DNA of 64,000 bases from an uncultured bacterium (lineage in GTDB: Bacteria > Verrucomicrobiota > Kiritimatiellia > CAIKKV01 > CAITUY01): assembly GCA_903895695.1 (NCBI GenBank), contig CAITUY010000031.1:1-64000 (forward strand), given 5' to 3'. Below are positions 1-7,426 of this stretch, one piece after another; positions within the stretch are counted from its first letter, which is position 1; the number at the start of each line of letters is the position of its first letter. Under the pieces are notes generated by a model. It did no database searches, was not told where the DNA came from, and worked only from the letters and a program-made list of their open reading frames with translations. The position numbers and the translations under genes were made by a program.

Positions 1-20
1 GACAGGCACGCGGTAGTTAC

Positions 21-48
21 GGCGCGGCGAGGACGCCGTCGCCCTACC
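21..48. repeat. dispersed hairpin element, copy 1
   Basis: A 28-base element matching 13676-13703 at 25 of 28 positions, including the shared right half GCCGTCGCCCTACC. It can fold as GGCG-CGGC pairing with GCCG-t-CGCC around a six-base loop. It touches the stop codon of the - strand TatD gene, so it would lie in that transcript's 3' end, and the second copy also follows a stop codon. There is no T run, so a classical intrinsic terminator is not supported. A REP-like or mRNA-3'-end element is an inference. Confidence 0.5.
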
Positions 49-842
49 TAATTTCCCAAAACCAGTTGCGCATTCGTGTGTGTCAGGGTGGCGACCTCTT
101 CCGGCGTGACATGGCGCAGGGCGGCTACCGTCGCGGCGACGTGAACGAGGTGGGCCGGTTCGCTCAGAGGTCGGCCGGCGGTGTCGCGCAGCACGGTGGC
201 GGCCGGCGGCAGGGCGGCGGGCAGGTCCGGAGCGTCGGTCTCGATGAGCAGCCGGTCTTCGGGCACGACGGCGACGGCTTCGCAGCCACGGATATTGCGG
301 TCGTGGGTGATAGCGCCGGAGAACGAGAAGAACGCGCCGCGCCGGACCAGCGGCTTCACCAACTCTTTGCCGCCCGAGTAGGTATGCAGGACAATGCCAT
401 CGGGCGGCCAGCCGTGGTGGTCCAGCAGTTCCATGAGTCGGCCGTAGGCGCGGCGGCAGTGCACGGAGACCGGTCGGTGCAGGACAGCGGCCAGATGGAC
501 CTGGGCCAGAAAGGCGGCTTCCTGGGCGGGAAACGTTGCCGGGTCCAGGGCGTGGTCCAGTCCGATTTCTCCCACCACGGCCGCTGGCGACCGTTCGAGC
601 AATGAACGCAGGGTATCGAGCCAGGCTCGCGATGCCGCGGCGACATACCAAGGGTGCAGGCCGAAGGCCGGCCGGACGCCCGGGTGGAGTTGCGCCAGGT
701 TTCCGACGTCCGGCCAGTCCGATTCGGCGCTGCCGCAGCACAGCAACCGCGTGACGCCCGCTTGGGCGGCCCGCTCCAGAACCTGCGGCAGGAAGGGCCT
801 CAGGCGCTCGTCCTGCAGGTGACAGTGGGAGTCGTAGAACAC
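48..842 (-). CDS. TatD family metal-dependent hydrolase
   Basis: This 264-residue protein has the usual length and motif order of TatD hydrolases, TIM-barrel amidohydrolases that act as metal-dependent deoxyribonucleases in characterised members. Visible are the N-terminal His-x-His pair (His6, His8 in SHCH), Glu92 in GEIGLD, His128 in VSVHC, His153 in HTYSGG and Asp203 in ETDAP, which together form the expected two-metal site. The start is a GTG with AGGGA seven bases upstream; no in-frame ATG precedes it. It is divergent from the transporter gene at 895, with only about 50 bases between them. The exact substrate cannot be told from sequence; cytoplasmic DNA repair or quality-control roles are known for the family. 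Confidence 0.9.
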   Translation of the reverse strand: MFYDSHCHLQDERLRPFLPQVLERAAQAGVTRLLCCGSAESDWPDVGNLAQLHPGVRPAFGLHPWYVAAASRAWLDTLRSLLERSPAAVVGEIGLDHALDPATFPAQEAAFLAQVHLAAVLHRPVSVHCRRAYGRLMELLDHHGWPPDGIVLHTYSGGKELVKPLVRRGAFFSFSGAITHDRNIRGCEAVAVVPEDRLLIETDAPDLPAALPPAATVLRDTAGRPLSEPAHLVHVAATVAALRHVTPEEVATLTHTNAQLVLGN

Positions 843-855
843 AAGAACATCCCTG

Positions 856-884
856 TTGAACGTCGTGGTGCCATCCTACATAAT
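856..884 (+). promoter_or_regulatory. putative sigma70-type promoter of the lplT-like/aas-like pair
   Basis: TTGAAC (856-861), a 17-base spacer and CATAAT (879-884) resemble a vegetative promoter. The predicted transcript start near 891 is only about four bases before the ATG at 895, so the mRNA would be nearly leaderless. This assumes the ATG is the true start; a TTG at 856 in the same frame would put the promoter inside the gene. Confidence 0.4.
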
Positions 885-894
885 CCGCCATCGA

Positions 895-2169
895 ATGGAA
901 AGCCAAGCCAGAACGCCCCTCGGTGACGCCGAGGCTGTCCGACACGGCCGCGGCAAATTTGCCTGCATGGCCGCCGCCTACGCGTTGGGCGTGTTCAACG
1001 ATAACTTCTTCAAGCAGACGGCGCTCCTGCTGGCGGTGGCCGCCGGCAGGAATTCCATGCAGGGCTTTGCCCTCGCCGTGTTCACGGTGCCGTTCATCCT
1101 TTTCGCCGCGCCAGCCGGCTGGATGGCGGACCGGTTCCCCAAAAGTCGAGTTGTCATCGGCGCCAAGGTCTGCGAGTTGGTGGCCATGCTGGCCGGGGCG
1201 ACGGGTGTCTGCCTGGGCCAGTGGGGGCTGATCTTTACGATGCTGGCCATCATGGGCTTGCAGGCCACGTTTTTCAGCCCCGCGTTGAACGGAAGCCTGC
1301 CTGAGGTCTATCCCGAGTGGTACATCCCGCGAGCCAACGGGATCCTGCGCATGTTGGTGACCGTCGCCATTCTGAGTGGCGTGGCGATGGCGGGGGTGGC
1401 GCTCGACGTGAAGGGCGTGTGGCTCGGCATCAAAGCCGGCCGCTGGGTGGTGGGGGTCTCGGTGGTGGCGGTGGCGGCCGTGGGCTTGCTCGTGAGCCTG
1501 GGTGTGCCGCGCCGGCCGGCCGCCAATCCGTCGGCCCGCGTTCCCTGGCACGGCCCGATCGACACGGTGCGCGAATTGATCGCCACGCGACAGGACCGCC
1601 TGTTGATGATGACTATCATCGTGAACGTGTTTGTGTGGTTCATTGGGTCGGCCGAGATCCTGATCATCAATACGCTCGGGATTCAACAGTTCCACATGAC
1701 CAAGTCCATGACCAGCGGGTTGATCGTCAGCGAGTTGATGGGCATCGGTCTGGGCGGCTTGCTCGTCATGCACCGGGTTGAGGCCCGGCGCTGGTATCGC
1801 GTGCTGCCGGCGGCCGGCGCCAGCATGGGTCTTGTGATGGTGGCGATCCAGGCGGTCCCGTTGTTCGCGGCTTCGGTACGCGTCGACTCGCTGTTCGCGC
1901 TGACGTTTGCGGCCGGGCTGGCGGCCGGCGTCATGTTGATCCCGATTGAAAGCTTCCTGCAGATTCGCCCGGCGCCCGCGCGAAAGGGCGCCGTGTTGGC
2001 GGCCGTCAATTTTGCGGTATTCTCCGGCATCTTGCTGTCGTCGTTCGTGGCCAACGGCCTGAACGCCTGGCTCCTGCCGACCACGGCGTTCGGCGTGCTC
2101 GGCGTGGTCGGCATTGTTGTCTGCACGGCGGTGGCCTGGGTGTTCCGCGATTGGAGAGACACCCCGTGA
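895..2169 (+). CDS. MFS transporter, LplT-like lysophospholipid transporter
   Basis: A 424-residue major facilitator protein with about twelve hydrophobic segments. Near the N-terminus it reads ALGVFNDNFFKQ, a motif typical of the LplT/lysophospholipid flippase branch, followed by a loop with GWMADRF and KSRVVIGAK, the MFS signature region between segments 2 and 3. LplT of Escherichia coli flips lysophospholipids across the inner membrane for re-acylation by Aas. Here the next gene overlaps by TGATG and encodes an Aas-like protein, so the two probably form the same functional pair. ATG 895 was chosen over TTG 856 because it precedes the conserved region and lies just after a promoter-like sequence. 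Confidence 0.82.
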   Translation: MESQARTPLGDAEAVRHGRGKFACMAAAYALGVFNDNFFKQTALLLAVAAGRNSMQGFALAVFTVPFILFAAPAGWMADRFPKSRVVIGAKVCELVAMLAGATGVCLGQWGLIFTMLAIMGLQATFFSPALNGSLPEVYPEWYIPRANGILRMLVTVAILSGVAMAGVALDVKGVWLGIKAGRWVVGVSVVAVAAVGLLVSLGVPRRPAANPSARVPWHGPIDTVRELIATRQDRLLMMTIIVNVFVWFIGSAEILIINTLGIQQFHMTKSMTSGLIVSELMGIGLGGLLVMHRVEARRWYRVLPAAGASMGLVMVAIQAVPLFAASVRVDSLFALTFAAGLAAGVMLIPIESFLQIRPAPARKGAVLAAVNFAVFSGILLSSFVANGLNAWLLPTTAFGVLGVVGIVVCTAVAWVFRDWRDTP

Positions 2170-4817
2170 TGGCAGCGGCCGTGCGCGGGCTGACGCGGGC
2201 CCTGCTGCGCCTGCGTTACCGGATCCGCGTGACGGGAATCGAGGCGGTGGCCGCGCGAGGTACACGCGGGATCCTGTTTCTTCCCAACCATCCCGCCCTG
2301 ATCGACCCTGTCATCGTCATGACGGAATTGCACCGCCGCTTCCAACCGCGGCCGCTGGCCGACCAGGACCAAATTGACCGTCCGGTCGTGCGATCGCTCG
2401 CCAGGATGGTACGCGTGATTCCGATGTCCGATCCGGCGGTCTATGGGCAGCGCGGTCAGGCCGAGGTCGAACGGGCCATTGCCGGCTGCATCGGTGCGCT
2501 TAAGCAGGGCGAAAACATCCTGATGTATCCGGCCGGCCACATTATGCGCCAGCGGGAAACGGATCTGGCTGGCAACAGCGCGGTGGAAACGATCCTGCGC
2601 GAGGCGCCCGGCATTCGCGTCGTGCTCGTCAGGACCACCGGGCTGTGGGGCAGCGCGTTCGGGCGGGCCTCGGGCCACGCTCCCCGGCTTGGGGCCCTGG
2701 CCCGCCGCCTGGCCGGTGCGGTGCTGGCCAACGGGTTTTTCTTCGGGCCGCGGCGGGAGGTCTCGATAGAACTGGCCGAACCCGCGGACCTGCCGCGCCA
2801 GGCCGACCGGGCCACGCTCAACCGCGCCCTCGAGGCGTTCTACAACCGCGCGGCGCGGCCTGCAACCTATGTGCCATATACCCATTGGGAAGCGGGCGGA
2901 ACGCGCGAACTGCCGGAACCGGAACGCACGCGCGCCGACAACCGGCTGATCGATGAGATTCCCGCCGCCACTCGCGACCTGGTCATGAGCCACCTTCGGG
3001 AGATCACGGGACGCAGCCGCATCAATCCGGACGATCAACTTTCGCGCGACCTCGGGTTGGATAGCCTCGCGCTGGTCGACCTCGCCCTCTGGATCGAGCA
3101 CGAGTTCGGTTATCCCATGGGGGACGGCGGCGGCCTGACGCGCGTGGAGGACGTTCTGCTGGCGGCGCGCGGCGAAGCCGGGGCCTCTGGGCTGCTCGAG
3201 TTGAAGCCCGTGCCGGCGGCTTGGTTCGAATGCGGCGGTCCCGCGGGCCGGGCCGGGGTGCCGAACGGCGCCACGCTGCTCGACGCCTTGATCGAACAGG
3301 CGCGCCAAGGGCCGGGCCGGGCCGTACTGGCGGATCCCTCGGGCGGTGTCAAGACGTACCGCGAGGCAATCACGGCCATTCTCGTGCTCAAGACCCAGAT
3401 CGAGGGTTTGGCCGGCGATTATGTCGGCATCATGCTGCCGGCGTCGGCCGGGGCCGGCATTGTCTATTTTGCCGTGCTGGCTGCCGGCAAGATCCCCGTC
3501 ATGGTCAACTGGACGGTGGGCGTCCGCAACATGACTCACTCGCTGGATTTGCTGGGCGTCCGGCACGTGCTCACGGCCGGTGCGCTCGTCCAGCGGATTG
3601 AGGCGCAGACGGACGGGCTCGAAGCGCTCAAGCCACGGTTTGTGTTGCTGGAGGACGTCGGCCGCCGGATCGGCTGGCGGCGCAAGGTGGCGGCGCTTGT
3701 GCGCAGCCGGGTGGGGTGGGTGGCCGTCTTGCGGTCGGCCCGGCGCCACGAGACGGCGGTCGTGCTGTTTACCAGCGGTTCCGAGAGCCTGCCCAAGGCC
3801 GTGCCGCTGACACACGCCAACATACTGGCCAATCTCAATGACCTCTGCCGGGTGTTCGAGTTCCGTCACGACGACCGGCTGATTGGGATGCTGCCGCCCT
3901 TCCACTCGTTCGGCCTGGTGATCACGACCGTGTTGCCGCTGCTGGCGGGAGTGCCGGTCGTCTATCATCCGAATCCGACGGAAGGCGCCACGCTGGCGCG
4001 ACTGATCAAGGCTTACCGGGTGACGCTGCTGGTCGGCACGCCGACGTTCCTGAACGGCATTGTACGCGCGGTCAAGGCGGATGAACTTGACAGCCTGCGC
4101 GCCGTCATTTCGGGCGCGGAGAAATGTCCGGAGAACCTCTACGAAATGGTGATGCGCCTATGGCCGCACGTCAGCGTCGTCGAAGGTTACGGCATCACCG
4201 AGTGTTCGCCGGTGGTGTCGGTCAATGACGTCACCGCACCGCAACCCGGGACGATCGGCAAGGTGTTGCCATCGGTCGAACAGGCGATCGTCGATGTCAC
4301 CGGCGGTCGACGCGTCGAGCGAGGTCAACCCGGCCTGTTGCTGGTCCGCGGGCCCAGCATCTTCGCGGGCTACCTGAACTTCGAGGGCGCCTCGCCGTTC
4401 GTCGAGTTCGAGGGGCGCACGTGGTATCGCACAGGCGACCTCGTCACCGAGGCGGCCGACGGCGTATTGACCTTTGCGGGCCGGCTCAAGCGGTTCGTGA
4501 AGCTGGGCGGCGAGATGATTTCGTTGCCGGCCATCGAAGAGATTCTCAACCGGCACTACGTGCAAGCCACGGACGATGGCCCGGTCCTGGCCGTCGAGGC
4601 GACGCCCGTCGAACTCAATCCCGAGTTGGTGCTGTTCACGATTCGCGAGCTGGCTCGCGAGGAGGTCAACCAATGTCTGCGCGAGGCCGGCCTGTCGGCC
4701 CTCTATAACATTCGCACGATCGTGAAGCTCGCCGCGATCCCGGTGCTCGGAACAGGCAAGACGGATTACCGGGCGCTGAAGGAGCGGCTGAAGAAGCCGG
4801 TGAACGGTAAACAGTGA
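2169..4817 (+). CDS. Aas-like protein: PlsC acyltransferase - acyl carrier - acyl-ACP synthetase fusion
   Basis: An 882-residue three-part enzyme. Residues about 1-240 are a PlsC-type acyltransferase with the H-x4-D motif (His41-Asp46 in NHPALID); the usual FPEG block reads YPAG. Residues about 265-330 resemble an acyl/peptidyl carrier domain with the phosphopantetheine site LGLDSL (Ser299). Residues about 375-880 are an AMP-forming acyl-activating domain with TSGSESLPKA, GYGITE, YRTGD and GRLKRFVKLGG. E. coli Aas, its nearest functional analogue, is about 719 residues and lacks the carrier domain. It starts by TGATG overlap with the LplT-like gene; an in-frame ATG at 2151 is less likely. Inferred role: activation of a fatty acid, loading on the internal carrier and re-acylation of lysophospholipid at the inner membrane. 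Confidence 0.85.
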   Translation: MAAAVRGLTRALLRLRYRIRVTGIEAVAARGTRGILFLPNHPALIDPVIVMTELHRRFQPRPLADQDQIDRPVVRSLARMVRVIPMSDPAVYGQRGQAEVERAIAGCIGALKQGENILMYPAGHIMRQRETDLAGNSAVETILREAPGIRVVLVRTTGLWGSAFGRASGHAPRLGALARRLAGAVLANGFFFGPRREVSIELAEPADLPRQADRATLNRALEAFYNRAARPATYVPYTHWEAGGTRELPEPERTRADNRLIDEIPAATRDLVMSHLREITGRSRINPDDQLSRDLGLDSLALVDLALWIEHEFGYPMGDGGGLTRVEDVLLAARGEAGASGLLELKPVPAAWFECGGPAGRAGVPNGATLLDALIEQARQGPGRAVLADPSGGVKTYREAITAILVLKTQIEGLAGDYVGIMLPASAGAGIVYFAVLAAGKIPVMVNWTVGVRNMTHSLDLLGVRHVLTAGALVQRIEAQTDGLEALKPRFVLLEDVGRRIGWRRKVAALVRSRVGWVAVLRSARRHETAVVLFTSGSESLPKAVPLTHANILANLNDLCRVFEFRHDDRLIGMLPPFHSFGLVITTVLPLLAGVPVVYHPNPTEGATLARLIKAYRVTLLVGTPTFLNGIVRAVKADELDSLRAVISGAEKCPENLYEMVMRLWPHVSVVEGYGITECSPVVSVNDVTAPQPGTIGKVLPSVEQAIVDVTGGRRVERGQPGLLLVRGPSIFAGYLNFEGASPFVEFEGRTWYRTGDLVTEAADGVLTFAGRLKRFVKLGGEMISLPAIEEILNRHYVQATDDGPVLAVEATPVELNPELVLFTIRELAREEVNQCLREAGLSALYNIRTIVKLAAIPVLGTGKTDYRALKERLKKPVNGKQ

Positions 4818-4827
4818 ACAGAAAGCA
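4800..4827 (+). repeat. degenerate heptamer array
   Basis: Four seven-base units read GTGAACG, GTAAACA, GTGAACA and GAAAGCA across the 3' end and stop codon of the Aas-like gene. They resemble the units at 4905-4939. Short and degenerate, so the array could be a relic of slippage. Confidence 0.4.
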
Positions 4828-4904
4828 GCGTTACCCCGATCTTTGCCTGCGTCTTGCTGAGATTATGGTAAAGACTATGCCAGAGACAAGGGTGGCGGCC
4901 TCCC

Positions 4905-4939
4905 GAACACTGAAACCTGAACACTGAACACGGAACACC
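4905..4939 (+). repeat. heptamer tandem repeat GAACACN x5
   Basis: Five consecutive seven-base units: GAACACT, GAAACCT, GAACACT, GAACACG and GAACACC. The array ends eight bases before the ATG of the oxidoreductase at 4948, where a Shine-Dalgarno sequence would be expected and none is visible. The rest of this 130-base gap shows no clear promoter. Confidence 0.6.
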
Positions 4940-4947
4940 TCTTAACC

Positions 4948-6096
4948 ATGCACATTGGAATCATTGGAGCGGGACATGCGGGCGTGGAGGCGGCGCGGGT
5001 GGCACGCGAGGCGGGCGCCGCGGTAACCTTGTTTTCGGCCGAAGACGTACTGCCCTACTACCGGCCGCGCCTGGTGGCCTTGGCTTTCGGGCATGCCGAG
5101 TTGTCGGGCATCCAACTGCGCCCGGCTGACTGGTACACAGCGCAAGGCATCGAACTCCGACTCAACGCGCCCGTCACGGCGCTCGACCTTACGAACCGTA
5201 CGGTCGAGGCCGGAGGCGTTACGCAGAGATTCGACGGCGTCATCGTGGCGACGGGCGCTTTGCCGGTCCTGCCGCCCTTTGCGCGCGAGGGGAGTCCCGC
5301 CGTGTGGCCGTTGTGGAACGCGGAGCACGCGCGTCGGATCCGTTCGCGGGTCCGGCCCGGGGGGCAGGTCGTCGTCGTGGGCGGCGGTATTCTGGGTATC
5401 GAGTCAGCCTTGCGAGGGCTGGATGCCGGAATGGAAGTGACGATCGTTGAACTGATGGATCGCCTGATGCCGGCCCAGTTCGGCGCGCGGGCTTCCGTCG
5501 TGTTGTTGCGGCGTCTGCAGGATCGTCACATTCACGTGATCCTGGGGCACGGGGTCAAGGCGGTTTCGGCCGACCCGCAGACGGCCCGCCTGACGCTGGA
5601 CGACGGTCACACGCTCGAAGCCGAACTGTGCCTCGTGTCTGTCGGGTCGCGCCCGGACACGAGCCTGGCGCTGCTGGCCGGCCTCGACGCAGGCCGGGGG
5701 ATCGTAACGGATCATTTCCTGCAAACGCGTTTTGCGGGCTGCTTTGCGGCCGGCGACGCGATCCAGCTCGAGGGGCTCGCCCGCTGCTCGATGAAGGAAG
5801 CCACGACCCAGGGCAAGGTTGCGGCCACCAACCTCGTCGCCTTTTTGGAGGGGCGCAGCCTCCAGTTCTACCAAGCCGAGACGTCACCGTTGAGTTTCCG
5901 CGCCAAGGACTTTGAGATCTACTCGATTGGGCACCCGGGGGGCGTCGGCTACGAGGATCATCTGCTCGATGGCTCCACGGAGTCCGTCATCCGGACGCTC
6001 GTCATGAAGGACGGCATTCCGCTCGGCGTGCAGATGATCGGCTCGCGCGAAGGTTTCGACGAGTACGCCGCCGCGGTCAAGCGGGGCCATGCGTGA
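4948..6096 (+). CDS. FAD-dependent NAD(P) oxidoreductase (Pyr_redox_2 class)
   Basis: A 382-residue flavoprotein with the two-dinucleotide-fold layout of NADH:rubredoxin reductases and nitrite-reductase-like enzymes. The FAD site GAGHAG is at residues 7-12 with Val-Thr-Leu-Phe at the end of the second strand. The NAD(P) site VVGGGILGIE is near residues 141-151, and the FAD-closing CFAAGDA is near residue 265. No redox-active Cys-x-x-Cys pair is visible, which argues against the thioredoxin-reductase branch. The C-terminal 80 residues form the small domain seen in rubredoxin reductases. The electron acceptor is unknown and no rubredoxin or cytochrome gene is adjacent. It appears to be a single-gene unit, preceded by a heptamer repeat. 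Confidence 0.8.
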   Translation: MHIGIIGAGHAGVEAARVAREAGAAVTLFSAEDVLPYYRPRLVALAFGHAELSGIQLRPADWYTAQGIELRLNAPVTALDLTNRTVEAGGVTQRFDGVIVATGALPVLPPFAREGSPAVWPLWNAEHARRIRSRVRPGGQVVVVGGGILGIESALRGLDAGMEVTIVELMDRLMPAQFGARASVVLLRRLQDRHIHVILGHGVKAVSADPQTARLTLDDGHTLEAELCLVSVGSRPDTSLALLAGLDAGRGIVTDHFLQTRFAGCFAAGDAIQLEGLARCSMKEATTQGKVAATNLVAFLEGRSLQFYQAETSPLSFRAKDFEIYSIGHPGGVGYEDHLLDGSTESVIRTLVMKDGIPLGVQMIGSREGFDEYAAAVKRGHA

Positions 6097-6184
6097 AGCG
6101 CCAGTGACAAGATGACTGCCCGAGTTTGACGACGCGGGCGTCCACGCCTGTATGTAGCCAGCGCTGAAGCGCCTGCAAATAGAG

Positions 6185-6213
6185 TTGTGCCGACGTGGGG
6201 CCTGGCCTATAAG
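6185..6213 (+). promoter_or_regulatory. putative promoter of the BspA-repeat gene
   Basis: TTGTGC (6185-6190), 17 bases, then TATAAG (6208-6213), with a start codon 38 bases downstream. The spacing is ideal and each hexamer departs from consensus at two positions, so it is plausible but unproven. The 6097-6184 stretch before it shows only short inverted repeats such as GACGC-GG-GCGTC. Confidence 0.4.
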
Positions 6214-6251
6214 CATTTGTGCGGTGGGGGCAGGGGGATCGGGAGGTAGAT

Positions 6252-7205
6252 ATGCGTGCAAGGTCCCTTTATGGCGTTTGGGCACTCTCGCTGCTGCTTG
6301 TCAGTGTTGCATCCGTTCAAGCCCAATTTATCTGCTCGACCAATTACGGCAGGATCACCATCACCGGATACGATGGGCCTGGGGGCGTAGTGATAGTCCC
6401 TGGCACGATTCACGGCCTACCGGTCACCGGCATTGGGAACCTTGCCTTCGCAAAATGTTCGCGCCTACTCAGCGTCACGGTTCTTAATGGCCCCACTGCA
6501 ATTGGCAACGGCGCCTTCTTCGGCTGTACGCAGCTCGCCGGTGTTACGCTCCCGAACAGCATCACGAGTATTGGCAACGGTGCATTCCAAAACTGTAGCG
6601 GGCTCGCCAACGTATGGCTCGGCAAGAGCATCATCAGCGTGGGCGACTATACATTCGAAGACTGCACCAGCCTTACCGACTTCACGATAGGCGACAGCGT
6701 AACCAGCATCGGCGACCATGCGTTCTATCGCTGCTCCGGGTTGGTCAACCTGACGATTGGCGACGGCGTTAAGAATATTCAGGGCGTTGCTTTCCAAGAC
6801 TGCACCAGCCTGGCCAGCGTCACGGTCGGCAAGAATGTCGCCCGCATCTGGAGTTGTGCGTTCTATGACTGTGGCAGCCTGACGGAGATTCATTTCAAGG
6901 GTAACGCCCCGGTCCTTGGCAATAATGTGTTCCATGGCGACAAGCAGGCGACGGCATACTATTTGCCGGAGACTAAGGGTTGGTACCCGACACTCGGCGG
7001 ACGACCGACCGCAATAGCAACGATAGACATGACCACACCACCAAGTGCGATAACCGGCACACGTCAGGACGACAGTACCGTGTCACATGGAGATTCAACC
7101 GACATTCGAGCACGACTGACGAAACTCGAAGGGCTAAGAAGGTCGGGGTTGGTTTCCCAGGAGGAATACGACCAGAAGAGGAAAGCACTATTGAACGATC
7201 TCTGA
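6252..7205 (+). CDS. secreted BspA-type leucine-rich-repeat protein with C-terminal SHOCT domain
   Basis: A 317-residue exported protein. The start ATG 6252 has GGGAGG close upstream and is followed by a clear signal peptide (basic MRAR, hydrophobic core, cleavage near VQA-QF at residue 24-25). Residues about 55-235 are repeats of roughly 23 residues with the pattern SIGxxAFxxCxxLxxVxIxxSV, the BspA/LRR_5 type found in surface and adhesin-like proteins. The last 34 residues (RLTKLEGLRRSGLVSQEEYD) match the SHOCT pattern, a short helical domain usually found at C-termini of diverse bacterial proteins. Its N-terminal lead-in (xITxYxGxGGxVxIP) is shared with the giant protein at 7427, so the two are paralogues in that region. 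Base composition is lower in GC than the flanks. Adhesion is an inference. Confidence 0.85.
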   Translation: MRARSLYGVWALSLLLVSVASVQAQFICSTNYGRITITGYDGPGGVVIVPGTIHGLPVTGIGNLAFAKCSRLLSVTVLNGPTAIGNGAFFGCTQLAGVTLPNSITSIGNGAFQNCSGLANVWLGKSIISVGDYTFEDCTSLTDFTIGDSVTSIGDHAFYRCSGLVNLTIGDGVKNIQGVAFQDCTSLASVTVGKNVARIWSCAFYDCGSLTEIHFKGNAPVLGNNVFHGDKQATAYYLPETKGWYPTLGGRPTAIATIDMTTPPSAITGTRQDDSTVSHGDSTDIRARLTKLEGLRRSGLVSQEEYDQKRKALLNDL

Positions 7206-7411
7206 TCCAATGAGTTCGTCCCATTATACTGGTTGTGCATGACGAGTTATTATGGGTTCTTCCGGTATTTCCGTGGGATCCTGGGTGACTCCTGCAGCCT
7301 GGGTGCGTTAACGACACCAAACTTTGTGAGCGGATACTGGGATTGGAGTCGCCTTGCCGCCACCACAGGGGTGGATGTCTAGTACTGGCTGATGAGAGAT
7401 GTCTTTTGCGG

Positions 7412-7419
7412 AAGGAGGG
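7412..7419 (+). promoter_or_regulatory. strong ribosome binding site of the giant secreted protein
   Basis: AAGGAGGG lies eight bases upstream of ATG 7427, a near-perfect Shine-Dalgarno sequence that fixes the start. The preceding gap (7206-7411) shows no convincing promoter or terminator. Confidence 0.75.
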
Positions 7420-7426
7420 TTGATCC

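Noticed and set aside
3222-3235. GGTTCGAAT-like sequence resembling a tRNA T-loop
   Set aside because: It lies inside the Aas-like coding region and no cloverleaf arms surround it.
1683-3968. 761-codon antisense frame across the transporter and Aas-like genes
   Set aside because: High-GC antisense shadow; the opposite strand encodes two well-recognised proteins with conserved motifs.
7206-7411. Possible terminator (CCCATTATA ... TATTATGGG) between the two secreted protein genes
   Set aside because: The arms match imperfectly and are separated by a long loop with no T run, so support is too weak.
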